The notes: generated by a model not told the origin, from the letters alone. Shown: positions 1 through 10,442, numbered from the stretch's first letter. The stretch is DNA of 64,000 nt from Linyphia triangularis (GCA_963978545.1 OZ021723.1:10356093-10420092); one strand, 5' to 3'. A program made the numbers and translations.

Positions 1-165
1 CTGATCCGTCAGGGAGAAGTCCAGGCTCTCACAGTACATGTGGATCCTCGTCAGGGCCGGGTACTTAGAGTGGGGAGTGTTGTACACGCTGTACATGCGC
101 CATGTGGACGAACACCGATACAACAAGGGATCCTGGTAGGTTTCAATTTTACCGCTTGCATCCCT
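1..165 (-). CDS. VPS13B: VPS13B, third coding exon (partial, runs off left edge)
   Basis: Minus-strand exon of 55 codons in phase 0, from the acceptor at 167-166 (minus-strand ...AAAAACAG) to the window edge. The peptide begins RDASGKIETYQDPLLYRC and ends CESLDFSLTDQ. This lines up with the N-terminal region of VPS13B, where the family has a KIEFYQDPLLYKC-like stretch and then an SITDQQLP-like stretch. It follows exon 2081-2587 directly, with no residues missing relative to the family. VPS13B is a bridge-like lipid transfer protein at the Golgi, and the N-terminal chorein region forms the end of its lipid channel. An in-frame AG lies 33 nt inside the exon (minus-strand CCTACCAG at 140-133). 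Family recognition is from remembered similarity, not a search. Confidence 0.9.
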
Positions 166-657
166 CTGTTTTTAAAGAATGGTTAAAAACATTTTTTAAT
201 TCAAATCAGTTTTTCTAAATTCAGTCTGACACAAAATTAAAAATGTACAGTTCAGACTGATTTTGTATCAGAAAATTAGCTTCAATGTATTTTTAAAACA
301 GTTAGAAATGACTTAATGCTCAGATTTTGAAAATTCTAACACACCCCAATACCTTAACAGCATCAATCTATTGACGTAGTCATAATAAATATCAGACATT
401 CTTCAGAAGGGATTTTAACAATTTTCCCTGAATTGAATTCAATTACTCATAATAATGATCGGAATTTTTTTTTCATGTTTATCTTTATGAAACACTTTAA
501 ACACAAATAAATATTTATTACATAATTCTACAAAATATGCAAGTTTATTACAGAAAAAGTTTTTTAAAAAAGTTCATCCAAGTAAGTTAAAAAAAAAAAA
601 AAAAACTACTTCTGTCAAAACACTAATACTAACATTTTTGCATATAATTTACTAATA
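166..657. other. VPS13B intron, left part; nothing further recognised
   Basis: AT-rich intron DNA with homopolymer A runs (about 587-606). No coding exon, RNA or repeat family could be recognised before the Tigger-like element starts at 658. Confidence 0.6.
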
Positions 658-1734
658 CAGTATTACCTCGATATCTCAAAGTCGAAAGGGACACTAAAAA
701 AAAAATTGAGATAGCGAGGTTTTTGAGATAACAAGGTTGTAACCAAAACTTAACAATTCAGTTAAAAATTTAATGTACTGAATAATTGTCTAAAAATTAG
801 TCATGGTAGATGAGAATAAGTATAAATATGTAATTATAGTTGAATAAGTATAAATATGTAATTATAGTTGAAAAAGTCTAAATACAGCAATTTTAATTTT
901 TAGTCGAAAATAATAAATGAGTTCATGAAATTGAAAAGAATTAGTACTTACACTATAGTAATGTACAAGGATGAATTTATTCACTACTAGTTACTTTAAA
1001 AAGTCCAGCATCGTGGCCTGGCTACACCTCTTTTGAAATTGTTCTTCAACCAATTTTTCTATTTTAAAAATAGCGGCGAAGTCATCCTTTTCCACGCATA
1101 TGGACAAGCATATGAACTTTGTCTATTGCTCGTTCTCATTCCATTGTAGGACCCTCTCTCCCCCTGTTTACGGCCCTCTGTTCGTGATCGCTATATCTCG
1201 TAATTGTATTCTTTTTGTTCTTAAGAATGGCAGAACAGCCGATTTTGTGTGTTCTTTTATTAATAGGCTTTTGCTTCATCGGAATAACCAATAAAAATGA
1301 GTTCTTGTGATCTTGGTTCGAATTTTGACTTGTGACGTTTGTTGAGGACGAAAGCTTTTTGACCCAAGATTTTTAGATATGATGCAGTTGGTTTTCTGCC
1401 AAAAAATAACTCGAACGGTGTTTTGCTTTGCATGATGCATCGTGAAGGACATCTGTTTCTCAAATGAGCGTATTTTATTTGAAAAAGAATTGTGTGTTCT
1501 GATTCTGATAAATGATTATAATATTTGCTTCTACATAACTGAATGGCGATTTTTCTGGAAAACTTCATTTCTTACTTCGAAAATTTTTCGACACAACAAG
1601 GTTTTGAGTGAAAACTCTTCAACATAGGAATTGAAATTAACATTAGATGAATATGCAATATCAAGGGAAAAAATTATTTTTCGACATATCAAGTTTTTCG
1701 CGATATCGAAGTTCGAGATATCGAAGTACTACTG
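658..1734 (-). mobile_element. pogo/Tigger-like DNA transposon remnant
   Basis: Inverted termini: CAGTATTACCTCGATATCTC at 658 and, as reverse complement at the right end, CAGTAGTACTTCGATATCTC (ending 1734). TA dinucleotides flank both (656-657 and 1735-1736), as expected for Tc1/mariner-pogo insertion. On the minus strand near 994-1101 a frame ends VEEQFQKRCSQATMLDFLK-stop, which resembles the C-terminus of Tigger-type transposases. The interior is interrupted by a copia fragment (1260-1568). The element is dead and sits in a VPS13B intron, in the same orientation as the gene. Confidence 0.6.
1260..1568 (-). pseudogene. Ty1/copia integrase fragment
   Basis: 102-codon minus-strand reading frame with SKTPFELFFGRKPTASYLKI, then GQKAFVLNKRHKSKFEPRSQ and LIFIGYSDEAKAY. 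This is the typical copia integrase C-terminal sequence, where the family has TP-x-E-x-(W/F)-x-G-x-KP followed by GYS-x-x-SKAYR. Only this segment remains: no LTRs and no reverse transcriptase are visible around it. It lies inside the Tigger-like element 658-1734, so it inserted later or was captured. Confidence 0.75.
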
Positions 1735-1874
1735 TAAAACTAATATTTTACCAAAACCCCACTGGTTCTTTTCATTACAACATTTTTCACAAGACAGCAA
1801 AATACTTCAAACTTATTTGTGGAAATAACTGAAAGTATTAAAATTTAAGTAGTCTGGTTTAAAATCTAAAATGG

Positions 1875-1935
1875 TTGGTTGTATTCAGATTATCTGGTGC
1901 CGTCAGCAACACGAGGGCTATAATGCGCCGAAACA
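1875..1935 (-). mobile_element. 5'-truncated tRNA-derived SINE (family 1), 61 bp
   Basis: On the minus strand this is the last 61 bp of the SINE family seen complete at 23936, 26707, 28493 and 29965 (GTTTCGGCGCATTATAGCCC ... AATACAACCAA). It is flanked by a perfect 14-bp direct repeat, AAAATCTAAAATGG, at 1861-1874 and 1936-1949. A 5' truncation with its own target duplication is the signature of LINE-primed reverse transcription. Confidence 0.85.
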
Positions 1936-2080
1936 AAAATCTAAAATGGAATGATCTAATAAAAAATTAGTTCAAGTTTTATGATCAGATGATGCTTAAA
2001 GCACAAAAGCAAAAAACTTGAGGACAAAATTCACAAATGACCAAATTGTATAAAAAATAATTCACCAAAATATACTTCAC

Positions 2081-2587
2081 CTTATCTAAGCATACAGTCA
2101 AGTCTTGCATGTAGATAACTTTTCTGAATATAGTGTCAGCAATATTGGTATCCACAAAAGCCTTTTCCCATTTATCATTGGCATTAAAAAGTTCCACTGA
2201 CTTAATATTCAACGATAGAACTATATCTTCTTCGACATACTTCAAAATAACATTGTTGCATATGATACAAATATTGCTAATAACACGATTGATAAGACTC
2301 TGGACATAACCCGGAGGGGCCTCAACCACGTCCGGTTTCTTGAGGCTTCTAAGCGCATTAGGTTTTTTTGTCGTTCCGTCATTGTCCGTACATAGTTTTA
2401 AAATGCACTCAATTGTGTTGATGGTGATTACAACTGGCTCGGAGCCTAATTTAGTCCAAGGGATGTGTATGCGAAGTTCATGTATATGCCCATTGATAAA
2501 AGTGAAAGGCAATTGTAATTCCTGCTCCAAGACGTCCAATCGCAGATCCAGGTTGGAAAATACAGCATCTCCTCCCCATAGCGAAAA
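2081..2587 (-). CDS. VPS13B: VPS13B, second coding exon
   Basis: Minus-strand exon of 169 codons, phase 0 at both ends: acceptor TTTCCATAG just above 2587, donor GTGAAG at 2080-2075. It starts FSLWGGDAVFSNLDLRLDVL and contains LGSEPVVITINTIECILKL, PPGYVQSLINRVISN, ILKYVEEDIVLSLNI and LTVCLDK. These are hallmark segments of the VPS13B chorein (N-terminal) domain in near-collinear order. The acidic and basic loop after ILKLCTDNDG is shorter and divergent, as is usual between phyla. Neighbouring exons are 4939-5025 (upstream) and 1-165 (downstream). Role: lipid transfer between membranes at the Golgi and endosomes, known from the family. Confidence 0.93.
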
Positions 2588-4066
2588 CTATGGAAATAAA
2601 AACATTGTACTGTTGAAGTGTATATCTTGGCAACTATACAAACTTAATATGAAAGAGGTTAATAAATCAGATATACAAAACAGTATCCAGAGTAAAATAT
2701 TTTATATTATTGAATTTCTAATGAATTGATAAATGTAAAAAAAAAGGGTTGTCTTATTGAAAGCGTATAGACTCTAACCTCTTTTAAAAGTCCTTTATAT
2801 TAACTTAGATTTTGTGTGTATGTTTGTCTATAAAAAAAAAATATGCGGAGGCCTAGTTAATCCCCTTGCCGTCATCCAGTCAGGCTGAAACGTGGCAGAT
2901 AGATTCGATGACAATATATTCTATCAAATTTAAGGGCTGTAACTGTCACTAAAAGGTCTCTTTTACAGAATACTAATAAACCAACTTGCAGTCATCCAAT
3001 GGCACTAAAATAGCATTTAACCAACGATTGAAGAAACTCTATCCTGTTGCCAAAAGTGTTTTAATAAATAAAAAATAAAATTGTTTTAATCAAAATAAAT
3101 AAAAGACATTTAGATGCGAGTGTATAAATTCACGTTAATTTTTAATAAATAAATTTTTATACATAGTTTGCAGCACATTTTGCTGATAGAAATGTTTTTG
3201 TTATTTAAAATTAGATTCAAACACAAGGACACATTGTTTACAAGATCGGAGCTGTGTTCATGAATATTAAAAATTAGCAATGTATATAAAGGATTTATAT
3301 TAAAAACTTTGTTTTTATGGGTAATAATATTAAATTTTGTCATTCAAATCATGTTAACAAAAGTACACAGTATTTGAAAGTTTGACTTTGAACTTAGTTT
3401 GACCTAGTCATAAAAAAATTATCTATGAACTATTGCGAGTAATTTTAATATTAGGTAGAAAACTTTCAACCAAATGGTTTGTTAAAACAAGTTGAAGTAT
3501 AATTACATTTTTAGCAATTATTTTATTTATGCATGAAAATTTGAATTAAGTCAATAAAGTTATATAAGATTTGAAAGCATTTTAAGAAATAAAAGTAAAT
3601 TTTAAGCTGTTCTAGACAAAAAAAAAAAAAGAGCTTAATTTTCAATAATGAAACAAGAAAAGGGAAAAAAGTCAAATAAGTTATATAAGATATATATATA
3701 TAAGCGCCAACTTTCACCACGGGGCTATTCACTTTTATCATGGGGCAAGAATTGGTGGGTAAAGTCAAGGGGTTTGGGGGATTGGCCCAAGATTTCTGAT
3801 CACCATTTTTTTGATGATCTAACTACTCAATATATTGAACTCTTCATACCATGCTGAAAAATTTCCTCAAACTGTTTATGACTTAAGTAGCAAAGTTATT
3901 TGATTAAAATTAAATCCGGAATATTTCATGGTAAAAGTACTAACTAGTTAATTCATCATTATAGAATAATTTATTTCAGTATAATTTTAAGTGATTTCCC
4001 AATATTTCTGAAAATTTGTATTCTATATAGAATACATTAAAAAAATAAGCAAAAAAATTCATATAA
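2588..4066. other. VPS13B first coding intron, right part
   Basis: AT-rich intron between coding exons. It contains one copy of a dispersed repeat (2792-3313, listed separately) and short A/T tracts near 2741 and 3619. No additional VPS13B exon is needed, because exons 4939-5025 and 2081-2587 join without missing residues. Confidence 0.6.
2792..3313 (+). repeat. Dispersed repeat family G, copy 1
   Basis: Starts CTTTATATTAACTTAG and contains CCTTGCCGTCATCCAG and ACTAATAAACCAACTTGC. It ends near GCAATGTATATAAAGGATTT. The same order of blocks recurs at 19563-20143 and, inverted, in 50600-52040. The two ends are weakly inverted (AATCCTTTATAT), suggesting a DNA transposon or Helitron-like element. 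No coding potential. Confidence 0.5.
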
Positions 4067-4484
4067 CAGGGTTCCCACTCAAATCACAGAATGAAAATCA
4101 ACGACTTTTCAAGGACTTTTAAGGATCTAATCAATGTTTTTAAGGACCTACGAAAATTTGTTTTCAGGCATCATGTCTGTATTTAAATTTTTAATAAAGC
4201 ATATCCTACCAAAAAAAGTTACAAGTTGGTGGATGCGTAATACAAAAATATGTCGGAAAATTCCTATATGGTACAGATAAGTGGCGGTCACGCGGGAATA
4301 GCAAGTCCGAGTTGTATTTTTATAAATTTTGCAGTTGGACGACATCTGTAAAAATTAAGGACTTTTAAGGGCTTCTAAGCCTTTTCAAGGACTTTTAAGC
4401 ACCTCTAAGCATTTTCAAGCACTTTCAAGGCCTTGAAAACAAGTTAAAAAATATTAAGCACTTTTAATGACCGTGGGAACCCTG
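4067..4484. mobile_element. hAT-like MITE, family E, copy 1
   Basis: Termini CAGGGTTCCCAC and GTGGGAACCCTG, flanked by a 5-bp duplication TATAA (4062-4066, 4485-4489). The interior carries repeated 'AAGGACTTTTAAGG' blocks. Related copies are at 35386-35763 and 61881-62297, each also with a 5-bp duplication. It lies in the VPS13B intron between the first two coding exons. Confidence 0.8.
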
Positions 4485-4938
4485 TATAAAATAAAAAATA
4501 TTTAACTACATATTTACTTGAAATTATAAGTATATTGGAAAAACACATTTTTACATATTTTTGGAGTGGGGTCGAAATTAAATTTTTGATTCCACTGTTG
4601 GTAGGGCACTGGAAAGATCGCCCTCTTTGCCCCCATACAGATGGAGCCAATGGATTTATAAAGATTTGAAAGCAGCTTAAGAAAGGATTTTAAGAAATAA
4701 CAGTAAATTTTTCATTTTTCTTTTAAAGTAAGTTGTTCTAGACAAAAATTAAGTTTAATTTTCAATAATAAAACAAGAGATGGAAAAAAAGCAAGCGCTG
4801 TCTTGAAAAAGGCTGAAAGCGAGGAAACTTTCAAGGCTTCAACAGCATTTAAAATTTTGCTAAATATATTCATCATAGAATTCAATTAGGTTTTCCTTGT
4901 AAAATATTTGGTTTAAAAAATAAGGAAAATGAGCTCAC

Positions 4939-5025
4939 TTGAGAATCTTCTGGTTTAAGGTTCTTTATATACTTGTCAACATAATTTAGCAGCAAAGGAG
5001 TAATGTATGATTCAAGCTTGAACAT
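4939..5025 (-). CDS. VPS13B: VPS13B, first coding exon with start codon
   Basis: Minus-strand exon coding 29 residues, beginning MFKLESYITPLLLNYVDKYI and ending NLKPEDSQ, then donor GTGAGC at 4938-4933. VPS13-family proteins begin with a conserved M-(L/F)-ES-x-V-T-x-(I/L)-L stretch followed by a YIKNLKP-like helix, matching here. The ATG at 5025-5023 is preceded in frame by TAG, so this is the start. A plausible 3' splice site (TTATTTATTAG) ends at 5035, so 5' UTR exon(s) probably lie further upstream (higher coordinates). The exon joins 2081-2587 in phase 0 exactly where the family reads NLKPxDxQ-xSLWGG. Confidence 0.92.
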
Positions 5026-5302
5026 TTTCTACCCCTAATAAATAAATTTAGATTATAGTGCAATAAAATCATATAAAAATTGCAGCATTGACACATACTT
5101 TAAAATTTCATGATTAGCAAACACATTTGATTAAAGAAGTATTGAAAGGGAACTAAAATTTTCAATTGCATACAGTGACTCATAAAAGTCTAAAAATTAT
5201 TAACAAATTGCCTTTTACAGCTACCTGCTATCTATTGCATAATTTCATTTAAAAACTGATATTTCAGCGTATTAATTCATATTATATTGAAGAAATACTT
5301 AA

Positions 5303-6024
5303 GAGAACTTGGTACCCTTTAAAGTTTTATATTTATGTAAGCCTTTAAAATTATAATTTTTACAATTCATATATAAAAGTATTACTAAGTAAAAACTAAA
5401 TTTTATTTAAAAAAAGTTCACATAATACTCTAAATTTTCAAAATTTTAAAAAAATTCATCCAATTTCAAATCCTATCTCCTTTTTCATTTTTTAACATTT
5501 TTTCAGGATTTTTGTAAAAAAATATTCCTGGTAATATTCTCTAACTTTTGAGGCATTGGATTTAGAATAAGTAAAATAGTTTTCGAGAAAAACAATGATT
5601 ACTGTTCCTATAGGTAAAAAAAAAGCGTAAAAAATGGGTATTTTTCAACATTTAAATTTGTAAAAAAAGTTTTTATTTTATTCTAAAATTCTTACCTATA
5701 GAAAGAGACATTGTCCAATAGATATTAAGAATGACAATAACAAAATTCAAATCGTTTCATTAATATTTGCTGAAGTTTTGGCATTTTGAGTAAGGTGGAA
5801 ATTTCAAAAATCATGAACTAAGAAAAATGGGTTCGAAACATCAAAGGTGCAATCGCAGCAATGATAATTCTCCATAAAAATATAGTTTTTCTGCAATTGC
5901 AGTTATCAGATCAGCTCAAAAACTTACCAGAATAAGGAGAAGGTTTCAAAGATTATAAACAAGCAAAAAATAGAAAATTTATATTTTTATTATTTTTTTA
6001 GATAACAATTGGTACCAAATCCCC
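5303..6024. mobile_element. TTAA-flanked element (722 bp), copy T
   Basis: Bounded by TTAA (5299-5302 and 6025-6028). The ends are imperfect inverted repeats sharing GGTACC: GAGAACTTGGTACC on the left, and GGGGATTTGGTACC as reverse complement of the right end. The length equals that of the element at 30475-31196 by my coordinates. TTAA duplication is the piggyBac hallmark, but there is no transposase here, so assignment is tentative. Confidence 0.45.
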
Positions 6025-6257
6025 TTAAATACTTGCCTTCCTTATATAGCCAAACTCAACAAATTTTTTGTGAATTAATTTGAGCTAAGAGAAAACAATA
6101 TTTTTTATAAATAAGTATAAAAGTAAATAGATAAATAAATACATATGCTTCTATATATTTCCTCCCCAGCAATTTTCTACTGTGTAGAAGTTGGTATACT
6201 AAACTACAAAACAGTTTGGTTTGGTGGGAAATTCCTTGGATGTTTAACTGCCAGGAG

Positions 6258-6619
6258 CAGGGGTGTACTGGGACATGCTCAGTGATTTTAGATTTATATC
6301 GTTCCATATTTTCAATATAATCATAAATCAAATTTTAATAATTACTGTTACTAATAAACAAGTTTTAATAATGTGTTTATTTAAATTAAATTTTTGCTAT
6401 CTCTATGACTTATACCTCTTTTATGTGAACTTGGCTTCCATAAACCATTGACAGTCGGTTACGAAACCAAAAAAAAATCTAAACTGCAAAATAAAAAAAA
6501 TGTCCAGGTATATCACCAGTATATGTATTACCAACTTCCTACAGGAATGACTTAGTTTCTTTACAGACACTGACCAGTCTGGCCATTGCACCAGGCAACC
6601 CAGTGACCAGTACACCCCT
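6258..6619. mobile_element. Probable hAT-type MITE with CAGGGGTGTACTGG ends
   Basis: Left end CAGGGGTGTACTGGG, right end CCAGTACACCCCT: inverted termini about 360 bp apart. The target duplication is not clear. A related single end (GTGCGTACTGGGACG) appears at about 47880. No coding capacity. Confidence 0.5.
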
Positions 6620-6660
6620 ACCCAAGTGTGATCAGTACATAAGTTGTGAATAGAAAGTAT

Positions 6661-6853
6661 GGTACTTACGTATTAGCGCCACCGCAGCTACAGATTTGGC
6701 GGTTTTTAAGTGTAGCCAATCTACACCTAATCCAAGGCAACAAGGAATCCAAAAGATAACTGCTTGTGCGTGCGAACCACAAGATTGCTCTTTATTGGCG
6801 GCATTTAAAAATCGCCAAATCTGTAACTGCAGTGGCGTTAATACGCAAGTACC
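6661..6853. mobile_element. Short foldback MITE (193 bp)
   Basis: Inverted arms: GGTACTTACGTATTAGCGCC at the left, and GGTACTTGCGTATTAACGCC as reverse complement of the right end. Both continue through CAGATTTGGCG. Flanks GAAAGTAT (6653-6660) and AAAAGTAT (6854-6861) are a 7/8 match, suggesting an 8-bp duplication. Confidence 0.6.
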
Positions 6854-7140
6854 AAAAGTATGTAACATATAACGTGGACCCTTTTTTGTGGTGCACCAAA
6901 CCAAACTTCTTCATTGCATCACAACTTGTGATGACATGAAGAATCTCATAGGAATAGATTAAAAAAAAATTTATTTTTTAGAAACAGTGATGGCGATTAG
7001 GAGGTAGGTAGTTTTTCTTTCATCTTTTGAAGTTTAATTTTTTTTTAAGGCAATATCATCAAACATTTTTAACTTATTCCCCCACCTCAACTATCAGCCA
7101 AATACTGCCGCTGTCTGGAAATATATAATCGGAAGCACAA

Positions 7141-7380
7141 TTAACCACCTGCGTAATGCCGTTTTTTAATACTTTCATAGGTATTTCTTTGTTTCCAGGC
7201 GCCACCACTTTTACGATAGAATCGGTCATTCATCCCTTTGGAATCAATGAAATAATTACCAAGTTGAATGTATTGTCGACGAATTGAATAAATCAGCTTG
7301 CTGTTTAACCCTCCGGTGAAATGAGTACCAAGTTTGCTTAGAAAATCAATTGGAGGACTGATGCCGAATAAATCTCTCAT
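7141..7380 (-). CDS. Unassigned 79-codon ORF, possible small gene
   Basis: Minus-strand ORF, ATG at 7380-7378 preceded in frame by a TAA. The product begins MRDLFGISPPIDFLSKLGTH and ends SIKKRHYAGG. It is basic toward its C-terminus, with no obvious membrane segment or signal peptide. Base composition looks less AT-rich than the surroundings, and the sequence is not part of any repeat family seen elsewhere in the window. I do not recognise the protein. It lies upstream of the VPS13B start on the same strand, so it could be a small independent gene, a piece of an unrecognised transcript, or chance. Confidence 0.25.
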   Translation of the reverse strand: MRDLFGISPPIDFLSKLGTHFTGGLNSKLIYSIRRQYIQLGNYFIDSKGMNDRFYRKSGGAWKQRNTYESIKKRHYAGG

Positions 7381-7934
7381 CGTGATATGGCTTTAATGAA
7401 AAAGTACTTGGCAATGTATGTTTTTATTCCAGAATTATTATCACCTTCTAGGTAATTTTATATTGGCTCAGAGAAGCCAATAAGTGCATTTTATACTTAT
7501 GAAACACTTAGGTTTCTTTTTCAACATATTCATATACACTCGGTATCAAAATCGATATGCCACTTATATTCATAATTAAAATTGATAAAACAGAAAACGT
7601 AAATTAAATAAAAAATAAATGGTACTTGGTAAATTCCTAGTTCACGTTTATGGGTTGGCGCACTTTTGAAAAGTTGGCGACAAAGCCAGAATGTCGCCAA
7701 TTCGGAATTCCAATATGAAAAATTGAGAAACGAACCAGCTCCATGATTTGTAGTATAGGAAGGTTGAAGCCAAAGCTCGTCAATAAAAAAAATGGGATTG
7801 CCAAATTTAGAACTGTATCGCCTACAAAACAGCGCCAAATCGGCTTGGCGATATTTTAACGTCAACTAGGAATAGACCTGGTACTTTTCCGTAAAAAGGA
7901 GCTGTTGGCAATATATAAAATAAGAGTAAAACTT

Positions 7935-8081
7935 CCAAGTACGGTACGGATTCTGCACCAAGGTCATTTTTGCCAATAAATGGCAGCAGTAGCCATTTTT
8001 TAATAACAAGGCCTATGGTTGCCATAATTTGATGCAGTTCTAAATAAACAATTCTTGGCACAGAATCCATACCATACTTAG
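7935..8081. mobile_element. Small foldback MITE, family K copy 1
   Basis: Inverted arms: CCAAGTACGGTACGGATTCT and, as reverse complement of the right end, CTAAGTATGGTATGGATTCT. A second copy is at 57407-57552. The interior carries TTTTTGCCAA blocks. No coding capacity. Confidence 0.6.
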
Positions 8082-8865
8082 ATATTGAACACTGTGCCGT
8101 TTAACGAAAAAGTACCAAATATATCATTAATTACTAAATAAAGAGGACTAGAAGAGGCAAAGATAATTTTTGCATTCTTAATTGATAACTGATGGTAATG
8201 CCACTTTTAGCCTTTTTTAGAACATAATTGCTGCCACAGTTATCTTTTCCGGAATATAAGCCTTTGATTTTTATTAACTTCATATAGCATTAAAAATGCA
8301 TTACACAGTGAACACCATGGTATATCAATGGTTATAATAAATAATATTAATAAGTTAGGAGCATTTTAGGTACCAATATTGATAATAACTACGAAATGCA
8401 CTATTTAAAATAAGTCTTTGAACAAATGAATTTGTATGCTATCCTGGATTTTAGTCTGTTTAAAAATTGCACGAAAAAATTTCATTGTGTTCATGCTATA
8501 ATCTTCCAAAAGAAAAGTTATAACTTAAAAGTGTTACAATTTAAAAAGCATTATTATTTTTTATTAGCATTAAATATAAAATTGAAGTTCCAAACATAAG
8601 TATACTTAGAAATACTATTTTCTAAAAAGTTTGGAATCGTTAGTACATATAAAATACTAAAAACACTGTAATTACTTAAAAGCTTTAATTTTCCTTTATT
8701 TTCCCGATAAAAAGAACATTTTGATTCAACATGCACGATAAATTAGATATCAAAACATCCACGTTTTCAAACAAATACCGATACGGTTTGTTTCCCATCT
8801 CAGCTTCTCGAATGTTTACTTTTGCATTTAATCGTTTGAAGAAAGGAAGCGCACACATCTGTTTG
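8082..8865. other. No recognised feature
   Basis: AT-rich sequence upstream of VPS13B. Short frames here (for example the minus-strand ATG at 8885) show no family resemblance. It would lie inside a VPS13B 5' intron if the promoter is near 9 kb. Confidence 0.4.
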
Positions 8866-9154
8866 TTTTGCACATGCGCCAACAAAACTGGGAACTACAT
8901 TAAAAATTATAGAACCGGGAACTAATTTTGGCTGACTAGAATCTAGATGAAAAAACTAGAAATATATACCATTGATTATTTTGATGAACAAGGTGTTTAA
9001 AATATGATTATTTACAATGACGTCATGTAATGATTGTCAACATTTTCTGAGAACCGGAAGTCTACCTAACCGGCATGCATTGTTGTATAAGAATTATTCT
9101 GCTTTCTGGCTTTGAATACTTACTTCATCTCAAGGGATTTTTTATGTGACGTCA
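8866..9154 (-). promoter_or_regulatory. Candidate VPS13B promoter region
   Basis: Cluster of motifs typical of housekeeping promoters in DNA that is not part of any repeat recognised in this window: an NRF1-like CACATGCGCC at 8871-8880, CRE octamers TGACGTCA at 9018-9025 and 9147-9154, and an ETS core ACCGGAAGT at 9053-9061. It lies about 4 kb upstream of the VPS13B start codon, where a 5' UTR exon is expected. No transcription start or splice donor could be fixed. CRE octamers also occur inside transposon copies in this window, so the assignment is an inference. Confidence 0.3.
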
Positions 9155-9213
9155 AACCACTTAGTGTAGTGCCAATATAGGTTTTTCAAGTACTGCCCAT
9201 TTTAATAAAAAAC

Positions 9214-9800
9214 TAGGGATGTAAAAACACCGCAGAAATTTCATTTACATTTTAATACTGGTGTCACTGCATTTAAATTTGACAAGGACCGATATAGTTT
9301 ACAATTTTATTTTTCATTAATTTAAATTTTTTAAAAAATGGCCAGCTTGGCGATATTTTTGGCAATAAATCTTATATTGGCAAAACCCTCGTCAAAATGG
9401 CAAAATCAGTGATATACTTTATGATAATTATAAGATTATCCTTTCTTGTTGATTAAACAGAGGAGGAACAGTCGTGGATGGGTGATGCTCAAGAGAAGAG
9501 AACACTATGTTAAGACATTCGTTTTTCAACTTTTTACATCTCTATTGCTTACTGCATTTTTACAAAAATATCGGTGGTGGGAATACTCAGAGCACTTTAA
9601 AAAGTATTATCACAGCAATTTTCATGAAAAAAAAAAAAAAAATCCCGGTTTTTTTTTCCTATTTCTGATTTCTGAAAAACATAAGTTTTCTCATTCAATT
9701 TATGCATTTGTGCAATTTTGAAACCTTAATGACAGGTCCCAGGTCTCACAATAACGAGGTGCCCCAAGTTTGTATTAGTTATAATCCAAATTTTTCCGTT
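9214..9800 (-). repeat. Degenerate dispersed repeat D, copy 5
   Basis: Begins TAGGGATGTAAAAACACC and contains GGCCAGCTTGGCGATATTTT and ACCTTAATGACAGGTCC. These correspond in order to segments of repeat D (complete at 24648 and 37600), on the minus strand. Heavily diverged; borders approximate. Confidence 0.5.
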
Positions 9801-10193
9801 TTGATATAAACAGTTCGAGTATATTTTTGCATTTCCAACAAAAGATATAAATATTTTTTTTTTCTCAGAACCTAATTTGCACCGCTTCGAAGTCAAACTT
9901 TTCGTTTTGATCAGATTTCTCCAAATAGGGAATTACATTTTTTTTTTTTTTCGAATAATTCCTTTAGGAAAAAAAAAAAAAAAAGATTCTGCTCAAGCAT
10001 ATTGTGTGTCCATTTGACTCAGATGCAGCATATATATTGTGACAGACTCGTGGCTTGGAGGATGAAAAACTGCAGGGTTTCTGTTCGTGCAACTCAAGAA
10101 AATTGACCCACGTGCTGAATTAAAAATAAAAAAATAAATAAATAATAAATAAAAAAGAAATAAAAAAAAAAAAAAAAAAAGTAGCGTATGAAC

Positions 10194-10442
10194 TATACTA
10201 AACTTCGACTTAACTAGACATCACTTAGACGGTAGATCGTCACAGTGCTCATAGGTATTTAATCCATTTTGGCGGAGTGAAGACATAATTCTCGCCAAAC
10301 CTTAGAGCCTTTTTGTTCTCTACAGGGTTATTGTGGTTTGGCGAACATTATGCTTTCACGCCGCCAAAATGGATGAAATACCTACGAGCACTGTGACGAT
10401 CTACCGTCTAAGTGATGTCTAGTTAAGTTGAAGTTTAGTATA
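10194..10442. mobile_element. Palindromic TA-target MITE, family A, copy 1
   Basis: 249-bp near-complete palindrome from TATACTAAACTTCGACTTAA to its inverted copy ending GTTTAGTATA. Arms run through TCTAAGTGATGTCTAGTT, GGTATTTAATCCATTTTGGC and the CGCCAAACC region to a short centre. Terminal TA dinucleotides and the self-insertion at 11100 indicate Tc1/mariner-type TA targeting. No coding capacity. Confidence 0.85.

Noticed and set aside
133..2080. Search for a missing VPS13B micro-exon between exons 2 and 3
   Set aside because: Exon 3 actually starts at 165, and its first 11 codons supply the residues that seemed missing.
8685..8925. Overlapping 66- and 64-codon ORFs on both strands
   Set aside because: No family resemblance; they lie in the candidate promoter/5' region and may be part of an untranslated exon at most.
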